DNA of 64,000 bases from Symsagittifera roscoffensis (GCF_963678635.1 NC_087069.1:26894303-26958302); one strand, 5' to 3'; shown: positions 1 through 15,595, numbered from the stretch's first letter. The notes: a model not told the origin generated them from the letters alone. Made by a program: numbers and translations.

Positions 1-3000
1 TATTGCAGTAATTTTACTATACGATGCAGTGATTTACATACTTTCTTTGTAATTTAAATTTTTTTCTCGAAAAACTTGATTTTTTGAAGTTTCAGTAGGT
101 TTCAGCATAGTTTCAGGTAGATAGAGCACTGTTTTAAAGACAAGGAATAATGAATAAAATAGTTAAAAGGTCAAATTATATCAAATTGTATCGTGTTTTG
201 AAGTTTGTTTAGGAAAAAATTTCAATTTTGTTTGATAAAAAATTTCAATTTTTGCCCACAAAATTTTACCATTAGCTTGCCATGAATCAAAAAACATTAT
301 ACTTTTGTTCCAAAAACTGCATGTAAGTAACCATTAATGTTTACCACTTAAGTAACGCGCGTCATGATTTTTGCAAAAAGAACGGACATTTGCAGAAAAA
401 AAACATTAAAAGAGACCGTTTTTCTTACCATTCTCTTATCATCACACGAACCATGAAACCTTACTAAATCCATTCCCTATCTTAAAACGTCCTGATACGA
501 GCTTCGCCCTAATACGAGCAGTCTTGATATTTTGTTTATTTTCTTTTCATTTTTTTTAAACCACTTTAGAGCTATTTCATGGCATTTCGTCGCTTCTAAA
601 TGTCAAATTCAGCTTTTCTGATGTGTATAGCATGGAATTGAAAAAACAGTTCCGAATCAACAATTATTTCATATGAATGTTTTGAAATCATAAGCAATTT
701 TATTTGAATGTTTAGTTTTTTTATTTGCAAGTGTAAATTATTGCAGTAAATTTACTATACGGTGCAGTGATTTAGATACTTTCTTCGTAATTTAAATTTT
801 TTTCTCAAAAAACCTGATTTTTTGAAGTTTCAGTAGGTTTCCGCATAGTTTCAGGTAGATAGAGCACTGTTTTAAAGAGCAGGATCATTGAATAAAATAG
901 TTAAAAGGTCAAATTTTATCAAATTGTATCGTGTTTTGAAGTTTGTTTAGGAAAAAATTTCAATTTTTTTTGATAAAAAATTTCAATTTTTGCCCACCAA
1001 CTATTACCAATAACTTGCCATGACTCAAAAAGCATTTTTTTTCATTCCAAAAAGTGTGCAGGATATTAACCATTAATGTTTATCACTTAAGTAACGCTCG
1101 CCATGATTTTTGCAAAGAAAAACAGACATTTGCACAAAAAAAAACATTAAAAGAGACCGTTTTTCTTACAATTCTTTTACCATCACACAAACCATGAAAC
1201 CTTACCAAATCCATTCCCTATCTTAAAACGTCCTGATACGAGCTTCGCCCTAATACGAGCAGTCTTGATATTTTTTATATTTTCTTTTCATTTTTTTTAA
1301 ACCACTTTAGAGCCATTTCATGGCATTTCGTCGCTTCTGAATGTCAAATTCAGCTTTTCTGATGTGTATAGTATGGAATAGAAAAAACAGTTCCAAATCA
1401 ACAAATATTTCATATGCATGTTTTGAATTTCATAAGCAATTTTATGTGAATTTTTAATTTTTTTATTTGCAAGTGTAAATTATTGCAGTAATTTTACTAT
1501 ACGATGCAGTGATTTACATACTTTCTTTGTAATTTAAATTTTTTTCTCGAAAAACTTGATTTTTTGAAGTTTCAGTAGGTTTCAGCATAGTTTCAGGTAG
1601 ATAGAGCACTGTTTTAAAGACAAGGAATAATGAATAAAATAGTTAAAAGGTCAAATTATATCAAATTGTATCGTGTTTTGAAGTTTGTTTAGGAAAAAAT
1701 TTCAATTTTTTTTGATAAAAAATTTCAATTTTTGCCCACAAACTATTACCAATAACTTGCCATGACTCAAAAAGCATTTTTTTTCATTCCAAAAAGTGTG
1801 CAGGATATTAACCATTAATGTTTATCACTTAAGTAACGCGCGTCATGATTTTTGCAAAAAGAACGGACATTTGCAGAAAAAAAACATTAAAAGAGACCGT
1901 TTTTCTTACCATTCTCTTATCATCACACGAACCATGAAACCTTACCAAATCCATTCCCTATCTTAAAACGTCCTGATAAGAGCTGCGCCCTAATACGAGC
2001 AGTCTTGTTAACATTTATATTTTCTTGCCATTTTTCTTTTTTTAAAACCATTTTAGAGCTATTTCATGGCATTTCGTCGCTTTTGTATGTCAAATTCAGC
2101 TTTTCTGATGTGTATAGCATGGAATTAAAAAACAGTTCCGAATCAACAATTATTTCATATGAATGTTTTGAAATCATAAGCAATTTTATTTGAATGTTTA
2201 GTTTTTTTATTTGCAAGTGTAAATTATTGCAGTAAATTTACTATACGGTGCAGTGATTTACATACTTTCTTCGTAATTTAAATTTTTTTCTCAAAAAACC
2301 TGATTTTTTGAAGTTTCAGTAGGTTTCCGCATAGTTTCAGGTAGATAGAGCACTGTTTTAAAGAGCAGGATCATTGAATAAAATAGTTAAAATGTCAAAT
2401 TTTATCAAATTGTATCGTGTTTTGAAGTTTGTTTAGGAAAAAATTTCAATTTTTTTTGATAAAAAATTTCAATTTTTGCCCACAAACTATTACCAATAAC
2501 TTGCCATGACTCAAAAAGCATTTTTTTTCATTCCAAAAAGTGTGCAGGATATTAACCATTAATGTTTATCACTTAAGTAACGCTCGCCATGATTTTTGCA
2601 AAGAAAAACAGACATTTGCACAAAAAAAAACATTAAAAGAGACCGTTTTTCTTACAATTCTCTTACCATCACACAAACCATGAAACCTTACCAAATCCAT
2701 TCCCTATCTTAAAACGTCCTGATACGAGCTTCGCCCTAATACGAGCAGTCTTGATATTTTGTATATTTTCTTTTCATTTTTTTTAAACCACTTTAGAGCC
2801 ATTTCATGGCATTTCGTCGCTTCTGAATGTCAAATTCAGCTTTTCTGATGTGTATAGCATGGAATTGAAAAAATAGTTCCGAATCAACAATTATTTCATA
2901 TGAATGTTTTGAAATCATAAGCAATTTTATTTGAATGTTTAGTTTTTTTATTTGCAAGTGTAAATTATTGCAGTAAATTTACTATACGGTGCAGTGATTT

Positions 3001-5189
3001 ACATACTTTCTTCGTAATTTAAATTTTTTTCTCAAAAAACCTGATTTTTTGAAGTTTCAGTAGGTTTCCGCATAGTTTCAGGTAGATAGAGCACTGTTTT
3101 AAAGAGCAGGATCATTGAATAAAATAGTTAAAAGGTCAAATTTTATCAAATTGTATCGTGTTTTGAAGTTTGTTTAGGAAAAAATTTCAATTTTTTTTGA
3201 TAAAAAATTTCAATTTTTGCCCACAAACTATTACCAATAACTTGCCATGACTCAAAAAGCATTTTTTTTCATTCCAAAAAGTGTGCAGGATATTAACCAT
3301 TAATGTTTATCACTTAAGTAACGCTCGCCATGATTTTTGCAAAGAAAAACAGACATTTGCACAAAAAAAAACATTAAAAGAGACCGTTTTTCTTACAATT
3401 CTCTTACCATCACACAAACCATGAAACCTTACCAAATCCATTCCCTATCTTAAAACGTCCTGATACGAGCTTCGCCCTAATACGAGCAGTCTTGATATTT
3501 TTTATATTTTCTTTTCATTTTTTTTAAACCACTTTAGAGCCATTTCATGGCATTTCGTCGCTTCTGAATGTCAAATTCAGCTTTTCTGATGTGTATAGTA
3601 TGGAATAGAAAAAACAGTTCCAAATCAACAAATATTTCATATGCATGTTTTGAATTTCATAAGCAATTTTATGTGAATTTTTAGTTTTTTTATTTGCAAG
3701 TGTAAATTATTGCAGTAATTTTACTATACGATGCAGTGATTTACATACTTTCTTTGTAATTTAAATTTTTTTCTCGAAAAACTTGATTTTTTGAAGTTTC
3801 AGTAGGTTTCAGCATAGTTTCAGGTAGATAGAGCACTGTTTTAAAGACAAGGAATAATGAATAAAATAGTTAAAAAGTCTAATTATATCAAATTGTATCG
3901 TGTTTTGAAGTTTGTTTAGGAAAAAATTTCAAATTTTTTTCTAAAAAATCTCAAATTTTGCCCACAAACTATTACCATTAACTTGCCATGAATCAAAAAC
4001 CATTTCACTTTCATTCCAAAAACTGCATGTAAATAACCATTAATATTTACCACTTAAGTAACGCGCGCCATGATTTTTGCAAAGAAAAACAGACATTTGC
4101 ACAAAAAAAAACATTAAAAGAGACCGTTTTTCTTACCATTCTATTACCATCACACGAACCATGAAACCTTACCAAATCCATTCCCTATCTTAAAACGTCC
4201 TGATACGAGCTTCGCCCTAATACGAGCAGTCTTGATATTTTGTATATTTTCTTTTCATTTTTTTTAAACCACTTTAGAGCCATTTCATGGCATTTCGTCG
4301 CTTCTGAATGTCAAATTCAGCTTTTCTGATGTGTATAGTATGGAATAGAAAAAACAGTTCCAAATCAACAAATATTTCATATGCATGTTTTGAATTTCAT
4401 AAGCAATTTTATGTGAATTTTTAGTTTTTTTATTTGCAAGTGTAAATTATTGCAGTAATTTTACTATACGATGCAGTGATTTACATACTTTCTTTGTAAT
4501 TTAAATTTTTTTCTCGAAAAACTTGATTTTTTGAAGTTTCAGTAGGTTTCAGCATAGTTTCAGGTAGATAGAGAACTGTTTTAAAGACAAGGAATAATGA
4601 ATAAAATAGTTAAAAGGTCAAATTATATCAAATTGTATCGTGTTTTGAAGTTTGTTTAGGAAAAAATTTCAATTTTTTTTGATAAAAAATTTCAATTTTT
4701 GCCCACAAAATTTTACCATTAGCTTGCCATGAATCAAAAAACATTATACTTTTGTTCCAAAAACTGCATGTAAGTAACCATTAATGTTTACCACTTAAGT
4801 AACGCGCGTCATGATTTTTGCAAAAAGAACGGACATTTGCAGAAAAAAAACATTAAAAGAGACCGTTTTTCTTACCATTCTCTTATCATCACACGAACCA
4901 TGAAACCTTACCAAATCCATTCCCTATCTTAAAACGTCCTGATACGAGCTTCGCCCTAATACGAGCAGTCTTGATATTTTTTATATTTTCTTTTCATTTT
5001 TTTTAAACCACTTTAGAGCCATTTCATGGCATTTCGTCGCTTCTGAATGTCAAATTCAGCTTTTCTGATGTGTATAGTATGGAATAGAAAAAACAGTTCC
5101 AAATCAACAAATATTTCATATGCATGTTTTGAATTTCATAAGCAATTTTAAGTGAGTGTGTAGTTTTTTCTATTTGCAAGTGTAAATTA

Positions 5190-8100
5190 TTGCAGTAATT
5201 TTACTATACGATGCAGTGATTTACATACTTTCTTTGTAATTTAAATTTTTTTCTCAAAAAACTTGATTTTTTGAAGTTTCAGTAGTTTTCAGCATAGTTT
5301 CAGGTAGATAGCGCACTGTTTTAAGGTGAAGGATCATTGAATAAAATAGTTAAAAGGTCAAATTATATCAAATTGTATCGTGTTTTGAAGTTTGTTTAGG
5401 AAAAAATTTCAATTTTTTTTGATAAAAAATTTCAATTTTTGCCCACAAAATTTTACCATTAGCTTGCCATGAATCAAAAAACATTATACTTTTGTTCCAA
5501 AAAGTGTGCAGGATTTTAACCATTAATGTTTATCACTTAAGTAACGCTCGCCATGATTTTTGCAAAGAAAAACAGACATTTGCACAAAAAAAAACATTAA
5601 AAGAGACCGTTTCTCTTACTATTCTCTTACCATCACACAAACCATGAAACCTTACCAAATCCATTCCCTATCTTAAAACGTCCTGATACGAGCTTCGCCC
5701 TAATACGAGCAGTCTTGATATTTTTTATATTTTCTTTTCATTTTTTTTAAACCACTTTAGAGCCATTTCATGGCATTTCGTCGCTTCTGAATGTCAAATT
5801 CAGCTTTTCTGATGTGTATAGTATGGAATAGAAAAAACAGTTCCAAATCAACAAATATTTCATATGCATGTTTTGAATTTCATAAGCAATTTTAAGTGAG
5901 TATGTAGTTTTTTCTATTTGCAAGTGTAAATTATTGCAGTAATTTTACTATACGATGCAGTGATTTACATACTTTCTTTGTAATTTAAATTTTTTTCTCA
6001 AAAAACTTAATTTTTTGAAGTTTCAGTAGTTTTCAGCATAGTTTCAGGTAGATAGCGCACTGTTTTAAGGTGAAGGATCATTGAATAAAATAGTTAAAAG
6101 GTCAAATTATATCAAATTGTATCGTGTTTTGAAGTTTGTTTAGGAAAAAATTTCAATTTTTTTTGATAAAAAATTTCAATTTTTGCCCACAAAATTTTAC
6201 CATTAGCTTGCCATGAATCAAAAAACATTATACTTTTGTTCCAAAAACTGCATGTAAGTAACCATTAATGTTTACCACTTAAGTAACGCGCGTCATGATT
6301 TTTGCAAAAAGAACGGACATTTGCAGAAAAAAAACATTAAAAGAGACCGTTTTTCTTACCATTCTCTTATCATCACACGAACCATGAAACCTTACCAAAT
6401 CCATTCCCTATCTTAAAACGTCCTGATAAGAGCTTTGCCCTAATACGAGCAGTCTTGTTAACATTTATATTTTCTTGCCATTTTTCTTTTTTTAAAACCA
6501 TTTTAGAGCTATTTCATGGCATTTCGTCGCTTTTGTATGTCAAATTCAGCTTTTCTGATGTGTATAGCATGGAATTGAAAAAACAGTTCCGAATCAACAA
6601 TTATTTCATATGAATGTTTTGAAATCATAGGCAATTTTATTTGAATGTTTAGTTTTTTTATTTGCAAGTGTAAATTATTGCAGTAAATTTACTATACGAT
6701 GCAGTGATTTACATATTTTCTTCGTAATTTAAATTTTTTTCTCGAAAAACTTAATTTTTTGAAGTTTCAGTAGGTTTCAGCATAGTTTCAGGTAGATAGA
6801 GCACTGTTTTGAAGACAAGGAATAATGAATAAAATAGTTAAAAGGTCAAATTATATCAAATTGTATCGTGTTTTGAAGTTTGTATAGGAAAAAATTTCAT
6901 TTTTTTTGATAAAAAATCTCAATTTTTGCCCACAAATTATTACCATTAACCTGCCATGAATCAAAAAACATTTTAATTTCATTCCAAAAAGTGCATGATA
7001 TTAACCATTAATGTTTACCACTTAAGTAACGCGCGCCATGATTTTTGCAAAGAAAAACAGACATTTGCACAAAAAAAAACATTAAAAGAGACCGTTTTTC
7101 TTACCATTCTATTACCATCACACGAACCATGAAACCTTACCAAATCCATTCCCTATCTTAAAACGTCCTGATACGAGCTTCGCCCTAATACGAGCAGTCT
7201 TGATATTTTTTATATTTTCTTTTCATTTTTTTTAAACCACTTTAGAGCCATTTCATGGCATTTCGTCGCTTCTGAATGTCAAATTCAGCTTTTCTGATGT
7301 GTATAGTATGGAATAGAAAAAACAGTTCCAAATCAACAAATATTTCATATGCATGTTTTGAATTTCATAAGCAATTTTAAGTGAGTGTGTAGTTTTTTCT
7401 ATTTGCAAGTGTAAATTATTGCAGTAATTTTACTATACGATGCAGTGATTTACATACTTTCTTTGTAATTTAAATTTTTTTCTCAAAAAACTTGATTTTT
7501 TGAAGTTTCAGTAGTTTTCAGCATAGTTTCAGGTAGATAGCGCACTGTTTTAAGGTGAAGGATCATTGAATAAAATAGTTAAAAGGTCAAATTATATCAA
7601 ATTGTATCGTGTTTTGAAGTTTGTTTAGGAAAAAATTTCAATTTTTTTTGATAAAAAATTTCAATTTTTGCCCACAAAATTTTACCATTAGCTTGCCATG
7701 AATCAAAAAACATTATACTTTTGTTCCAAAAAGTGTGCAGGATTTTAACCATTAATGTTTATCACTTAAGTAACGCTCGCCATGATTTTTGCAAAGAAAA
7801 ACAGACATTTGCACAAAAAAAACATTAAAAGAGACCGTTTTTCTTACTATTCTCTTACCATCACACAAACCATGAAACCTTACCAAATCCATTCCCTATC
7901 TTAAAACGTCCTGATACGAGCTTCGCCCTAATACGAGCAGTCTTGATATTTTTTATATTTTCTTTTCGTTTTTTTTAAACCACTTTAGAGCCATTTCGTG
8001 GCATTTCGTCGCTTCTGAATGTCAAATTCAGCTTTTCTGATGTGTATAGTATGGAATAGAAAAAACAGTTCCTAATCAACAAATATTTCATATGCATGTT

Positions 8101-9644
8101 TTGAATTTCATAAGCAATTTTAAGTGAGTGTGTAGTTTTTTCTATTTGCAAGTGTAAATTATTGCAGTAATTTTACTATACGATGCAGTGATTTACATAC
8201 TTTCTTTGTAATTTAAATTTTTTTCTCAAAAAACTTAATTTTTTGAAGTTTCAGTAGTTTTCAGCATAGTTTCAGGTAGATAGCGCACTGTTTTAAGGTG
8301 AAGGATCATTGAATAAAATAGTTAAAAGGTCAAATTATATCAAATTGTATCGTGTTTTGAAGTTTGTTTAGGAAAAAATTTCAATTTTTTTTGATAAAAA
8401 ATTTCAATTTTTGTCCACAAAATTTTACCATTAGCTTGCCATGAATCAAAAACATTATACTTTTGTTCCAAAAACTGCATGTAAGTAACCATTAATGTTT
8501 ACCACTTAAGTAACGCGCGTCATGATTTTTGCAAAAAGAACGGACATTTGCAGAAAAAAAACATTAAAAGAGACCGTTTTTCTTACCATTCTCTTATCAT
8601 CACACGAACCATGAAACCTTACCAAATCCATTCCCTATCTTAAAACGTCCTGATAAGAGCTTTGCCCTAATACGAGCAGTCTTGTTAACATTTATATTTT
8701 CTTGCCATTTTTCTTTTTTTAAAACCATTTTAGAGCTATTTCATGGCATTTCGTCGCTTTTGTATGTCAAATTCAGCTTTTCTGATGTGTATAGCATGGA
8801 ATTGAAAAAACAGTTCCGAATCAACAATTATTTCATATGAATGTTTTGAAATCATAGGCAATTTTATTTGAATGTTTAGTTTTTTTATTTGCAAGTGTAA
8901 ATTATTGCAGTAAATTTACTATACGATGCAGTGATTTACATATTTTCTTCGTAATTTAAATTTTTTTCTCAAAAAAATTAATTTTTTGAAGTTTCAGTAG
9001 GTTTCAGCATAGTTTCAGGTAGATAGAGCACTGTTTTGAAGACAAGGAATAATGAATAAAATAGTTAAAAGGTCAAATTATATCAAATTGTATCGTGTTT
9101 TGAAGTTTGTATAGGAAAAAATTTCATTTTTTTTGATAAAAAATCTCAATTTTTGCCCACAAATAATTACCATTAACCTGCCATGAATCAAAAAACATTT
9201 TAATTTCATTCCAAAAAGTGCATGATATTAACCATTAATGTTTACCACTTAAGTAACGCGCGCCATGATTTTTGCAAAGAAAAACAGACATTTGCACAAA
9301 AAAAAACATTAAAAGAGACCGTTTTTCTTACCATTCTATTACCATCACACGAACCATGAAACCTTACCAAATCAATTCCCTATCTTAAAAGGTCCTGATA
9401 CGAGCTTCGCCCTAATACGAGCAGTCTTGTTAACATTTATATTTTCTTGCCATTTTTTTAAAAACCATTTTAGAGCTATTTCATGGCATCCGTCGCTTTT
9501 GTATGTGAAATTCAGCTTTTCTGATGTGTATAGCATGGAATTGAAAAAACAGTTCCGAATCAACATTTATTTCATATGCATGTTTTGAATTTCATAAGCA
9601 AGTTTACGTGAATGTTTAGTTTTTTTATTTGCAAGTGTAAATTA
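5190..9644. repeat. trimeric higher-order repeat in satellite
   Basis: Three consecutive monomers (5190, 5934, 6678) are repeated in the same order by the next three (7419, 8162, 8905), an offset of about 2,229 bp. Shared diagnostic variants follow the order of the monomers: CTTGATTTTTTG then CTTAATTTTTTG after the CTC-A run, TCAGTAGTTTTCAGC in the first two, and ACATATTTTCTTCG in the third. A second, partial case with the same three-monomer offset lies at about 12,100-13,350 and 14,324-15,590. Confidence 0.8.
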
Positions 9645-11127
9645 TTGCAGTATTTTTACTATACGATGCAGTGTTTTACATACTTTCTTTGTAATTTAAA
9701 TTTTTTTCTCGTAAACTTAATTTTTTGAAGTTTCAGTAGGTTTCAGCATAGTTTCAGGTAGATAGAGCACTGTTTTAAAGACAAGGAATAATGAATAAAA
9801 TAGTTAAAAGGTCAAATTATATCAAATTGTATCGTGTTTTGAAGTTTGTTTAGGAAAAAATTTCAATTTTTTTTGATAAAAAATCTCAATTTTTGCCCAC
9901 AAAAATTTTACCATTAGCTTGCCATGAATCAAAAAACATTATACTTTCGTTCCAAAAACTGCTTGTAAGTAACCATTAATGTTTACCACTTAAGTAACGC
10001 GCGTCATGATTTTTGCAAAAAGAACGGACATTTGCAGAAAAAAAACATTAAAAGAGACATTTTTTTTACCATTCTCTTATCATCACACGAACCATGAAAC
10101 CTTACCAAATCCATTCCCTATCTTAAAACGTCCTGATACGAGCTTCGGCCTAATACGAGCAGTCTTGTTAACATTTATATTTTCTTGCCATTTTTCTTTT
10201 TTTAAAACCATTTTAGAGCTATTTCATGGCATTTCGTCGCTTTTGTATGTCAAATTCAGCTTTTCTGATGTGTATAGCATGGAATTGAAAAAACAGTCCG
10301 GAATCAACAATTATTTCATATGAATGTTTTGAAATCATAAGCAATTTTATTTGAATGTTTAGTTTTTTTATTTGCAAGTGTAAATTATTGCAGTAAATTT
10401 ACTATACGATGCAGTGATTTACATACTTTCTTCGTAATTTAAATTTTTTTCTCAAAAAACCTGATTTTTCGAAGTTTCAGTAGGTTTCAGCATAGTTTCA
10501 GGTAGATAGCGCACTGTTTTAAAGAGCAGGATCATTGAATAAAATAGTTGAAAGGTCAAATTTTATCAAATTGTATCGTGTTTTGAAGTTTGTTTAGGAA
10601 AAAATTTCATTTTTTTTGATAAAAAATCTCAATTTTTGCCCACAAACTATTACCATTAACTTGCCATGAATCAAAAAACATTTTTTTTCCTTCCAAAAAG
10701 TGCATGATATTAACCATTAATGTTTATCACTTAAGTAACGCTCGCCATGATTTTTGCAAAGAAAAACAGACATTTGCACAAAAAAAAACATTAAAAGAGA
10801 CCGTTTTTCTTACCATTCTCTTACCATCACACGAACCATGAAACCTTACCAAATCCATTCCCTATCTTAAAACGTCCTGATACGAGCTTCGCCCTAATAC
10901 GAGCAGTCTTGATAATTTTTATATTTTCTTGTCATTTTTTTTAAACCACTTTAGAGCCATTTCATGGCATTTCGTCGCTTCTGAATGTCAAATTCAGCTT
11001 TTCTGATGTGTATAGTATGGAATAGAAAAAACAGTTCCAAATCAACAAATATTTCATATGCAAATTTTGAATTTCATAAGCAATTTTATGTGAGTGTTTT
11101 GTTTTTTCTATTTGCAAGTGTAAATTA

Positions 11128-11354
11128 TTGCAGTTAACATTTATATTTTCTTGCCATTTTTCCTTTTTTTAAACCACTTTAGAGCTATTTCATGGCATTT
11201 CGTCGCTTTTGTATGTCAAATTCAGCTTTTCTGATGCGTATAGCATGGAATAGAAACAAAGTTCCGAATCAACAAATATTTCATGTGCATGTTTTGAATT
11301 TCATAAGGAATTTTATGTGAATGTGTAGTTTTTTTTATTTGCAAGTGTAAATTA
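11128..11354. repeat. deleted 227-bp satellite monomer
   Basis: This monomer starts normally with TTGCAGT and then jumps straight to TAACATTTATATTTTCTTGCC, which normally lies more than 500 bp further on, after GAGCAGTCTTGT. About 515 bp are missing. The pentamer GCAGT is present at both deletion endpoints in intact monomers, which points to a microhomology-mediated or replication-slip deletion. Confidence 0.85.
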
Positions 11355-12099
11355 TTGCAGTAAATTTACTATACGATGCAGTGATTTACATACTTTCTTT
11401 GTAATTTAAACTTTTTTCTCAAAAAACTTGATTTTTTGAAATTTCAGTAGGTTTCAGCATAGTTTCAGGTAGATAGCGCACTGTTTTAAGGTGAAGGATC
11501 ATTGAATAAAACAGTTAAAAGGTCAAATTATGTCAAATTGTATCGTGTTTTGAAATTTGTTTAGGAAAAAATTTCACTTTTTTTGATAAAAAAACTCAAT
11601 TTTTGCCCACAAACTATTACCATTAACCTGCCATGAATCAAAAAACATTTTAATTTCATTCCAAAAAGTGCTTGATATAAACCATTAATGTTTACCATTT
11701 AAGTAACGCGCGCCATGATTTTTGCAAAGAAAAACAGACATTTGCACAAAAAAAAACATTAAAAGAGACCGTTTTTCTTACCATTCTATTACCATCACAC
11801 GAACCATGAAACCTTACCAAATCCATTCCCTATCTTAAAAGGTCCTGATACGAGCTTCGCCCTAATACGAGCAGTCTTGTTAACATTGATAATATCTTGC
11901 CATTTTTCTTTTTTTTAAACCACTTTAGAGCCATTTCATGGCATTTCGTCGCTTCTGAATGTCAAATTCAGCCTTTCTGATGTGTATAGCATGGAATAGA
12001 AAAAACAGTTCCAAATCAAAAAATATTTCATATGCATGTTTTGAATATCATAAGCAATTTTATGTGAATGTGTAGTTTTTTATTTGCAAGTGTAAATTA

Positions 12100-15000
12100 T
12101 TGCAGTAAATTTACTATACAATGCAGTGATTTACATACTTTCTTTGTAATTTAAACTTTTTTCTCAAAAAACTTGATTTTTTGAAGTTTCAGTAGGTTTC
12201 AGCATAGTTTCAGGTAGATAGCGCACTGTTTTAAGGTGAAGGATTATTGAATAAAACAGTTAAAAGGTCAAATTATGTCAAATTGTATCGTGTTTTGAAG
12301 TTTGTTTAGGAAAAAATTTCACTTTTTTTGATAAAAAATCTCAATTTTTGCCCACAAACTATTACCATTAACCTGCCATGAATCAAAAAACATTTTAATT
12401 TCATTCCAAAAAGTGCATGATATAAACCATTAATGTTTACCACTTAAGTAACGCGCGCCATGGTTTTTGCAAAGAAAAACAGACATTTGCACAAAAAAAA
12501 ACATTAAAAGAGACCGTTTTTCTTACCATTCTATTACCATCACACGAACCATGAAACCTTACCAAATCCATTCCCTATCTTAAAAGGTCCTGATACGAGC
12601 TTCGCCCTAATACGAGCAGTCTTGATAATTTTTATATTTTCTTGTCATTTTTTTTAAACCACTTTAGAGCCATTTCATGGCATTTCGTCGCTTCTGAATG
12701 TCAAATTCAGCTTTTCTGATGTGTATAGTATGGAATAGAAAAAACAGTTCCAAATCAAAAATTATTTCATATGCATGTTTTGAATTTCATAAGCAATTTT
12801 ATGTGAATGTGTAGTTTTTTATTTGCAAGTGTAAATTATTGCAGTAAGTTTACTATACAATGCAGTGATTTACATACTTTCTTTGTAATTTAAATTTTTT
12901 TCTCAAAAAACTTGATATTTTTGAAGTTTCAGTAGGTTTCAGCATAGTTTCAGGTAGATAGCGCACTGTTTTAAAGAGAAGGATCATTGAATAAAATAGT
13001 TAAAAGTTCGAATTATATCAAATTGATCGTGTTTTGAAAATTATTTAGGAAAAATTTTCAATTTTTTTGAGAAAAAATCTCAATTTTTGCCCACAAACTA
13101 TTACCATTAACTTGCCAAGAATCAAAAAACACTTTACTTTCATTCCAAACAGTGCATGTAGTTAACCATTAATGTTTACCACTTAAGTAACGCGCGCCAT
13201 GTTTTTTGCAAAGAAAAACAGACATTTGCACAAAAAATACATTAAAAGAGACCGTTTTTCTTATCATTCTCTTACCATCACACGAACCATGAAACCTTGC
13301 CATATCCATTCCCTATCTTAAAACGTCCTGATCCGAGCTTCGCCCTAATACGAGCAGTCTTGATATTTTTTATATTTTCTTTTCATTTTTTTTAAACCAC
13401 TTTAGAGCCATTTCATGGCATTTCGTCGCTTCTGAATGTCAAATTCAGCTTTTCTGATGTGTATAGTATGGAATAGAAAAAACAGTTCCAAATCAACAAA
13501 TATTTCATATGCATGTTTTGAATTTCATAAGCAATTTTATGTGAATTTTTAGTTTTTTTATTTGCAAATGTAAATTATTGCAGTAATTTTACTATACGAT
13601 GCAGTGATTTACATACTTTCTTTGTAATTTAAATTTTTTTCTCGAAAAACTTGATTTTTTGAAGTTTCAGTAGGTTTCAGCATAGTTTCAGGTAGATAGA
13701 GCACTGTTTTAAAGACAAGGAATAATGAATAAAATAGTTAAAAGGTCAAATTATATCAAATTGTATCGTGTTTTGAAGTTTGTTTAGGAAAAAATTTCAC
13801 TTTTTTTGATAAAAAATCTCAATTTTTGCCCACAAACTATTACCATTAACCTGCCATGAATCAAAAAACATTTTAATTTCATTCCAAAAAGTGCTTGATA
13901 TAAACCATTAATGTTTACCACTTAAGTAACGCGCGCCATGATTTTTGCAAAGAAAAACAGACATTTGCACAAAAAAAAACATTAAAAGAGACTGTTTTTC
14001 TTACCATTCTATTACCATCACACGAACCATGAAACCTTACCAAATCCATTCCCTATCTTAAAAGGTCCTGATACGAGCTTCGCCCTAATACGAGCAGTCT
14101 TGTTAACATTGATATTATCTTGCCATTTTTCTTTTTTTTTAAACCACTTTAGAGCCATTTCATGGCATTTCGTCGCTTCTGAATGTCAAATTCAGCCTTT
14201 CTGATGTGTATAGCATGGAATAGAAAAAACAGTTCCAAATCAAAAAATATTTCATATGCATGTTTTGAAAATCATAAGCAATTTTATGTGAATGTGTAGT
14301 TTTTTATTTGCAAGTGTAAATTATTGCAGTAAATTTACTATACAATGCAGTGATTTACATACTTTCTTTGTAATTTAAACTTTTTTCTCAAAAAACTTGA
14401 TTTTTTGAAGTTTCAGTAGGTTTCAGCATAGTTTCAGGTAGATAGCGCACTGTTTTAAGGTGAAGGATTATTGAATAAAACAGTTAAAAGGTCAAATTAT
14501 GTCAAATTGTATCGTGTTTTGAAGTTTGTTTAGGAAAAAATTTCACTTTTTTTGATAAAAAATCTCAATTTTTGCCCACAAACTATTACCATTAACCTGC
14601 CATGAATCAAAAAACATTTTAATTTCATTCCAAAAAGTGCATGATATAAACCATTAATGTTTACCACTTAAGTAACGCGCGCCATGGTTTTTGCAAAGAA
14701 AAACAGACATTTGCACAAAAAAAAACATTAAAAGAGACCGTTTTTCTTACCATTCTATTACCATCACACGAACCATGAAACCTTACCAAATCCATTCCCT
14801 ATCTTAAAAGGTCCTGATACGAGCTTCGCTCTAATACGAGCAGTCTTGTTAACATTGATATTTTCTTGCCATTTTTCTTTTTTTTAAACCACTTTAGAGC
14901 CATTTCCTGGCATTTCGTCGCTTCTGAATGTCAAATTCAGCCTTTCTGATGTGTATAGCATGGAATAGAAAAAACAGTTCCAAATCAAAAATTATTTCAT

Positions 15001-15595
15001 ATGCATGTTTTGAATTTCATAAGCAATTTTATGTGAATGTGTAGTTTTTTATTTGCAAGTGTAAATTATTGCAGTAAGTTTACTATACAATGCAGTGATT
15101 TACATACTTTCTTTGTAATTTAAATTTTTTTCTCAAAAAACTTGATATTTTTGAAGTTTCAGTAGGTTTCAGCATAGTTTCAGGTAGATAGCGCACTGTT
15201 TTAAAGAGAAGGATCATTGAATAAAATAGTTAAAAGTTCGAATTATATCAAATTGATCGTGTTTTGAAAATTATTTAGGAAAAATTTTCAATTTTTTTGA
15301 GAAAAAATCTCAATTTTTGCCCACAAACTATTACCATTAACTTGCCAAGAATCAAAAAACACTTTACTTTCATTCCAAACAGTGCATGTAGTTAACCATT
15401 AATGTTTACCACTTAAGTAACGCGCGCCATGTTTTTTGCAAAGAAAAACAGACATTTGCACAAAAAATACATTAAAAGAGACCGTTTTTCTTATCATTCT
15501 CTTACCATCACACGAACCATGAAACCTTGCCATATCCATTCCCTATCTTAAAACGTCCTGATCCGAGCTTCGCCCTAATACGAGCAGTCTTGTTA
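12100..15595. repeat. second three-monomer-offset duplication in satellite
   Basis: The monomers at 12,100 and 12,839 recur at 14,324 and 15,069 with the same private variants. These are GGATTATTGAATAAAACAG and AATTATGTCAAATTG in the first, and CTTGATATTTTTGAAG and AATTGATCGTGTTTTG in the second. The monomer between them (13,578) belongs to a different subtype, so the block is a 2.22-kb segmental duplication with mosaic ends and not a clean trimer. Confidence 0.75.

Noticed and set aside
2005-10323. Small open frames in the satellite (for example 2,005-2,193 and 10,006-10,323)
   Set aside because: Each is open in only one or a few monomers and stopped in others; no conserved peptide.
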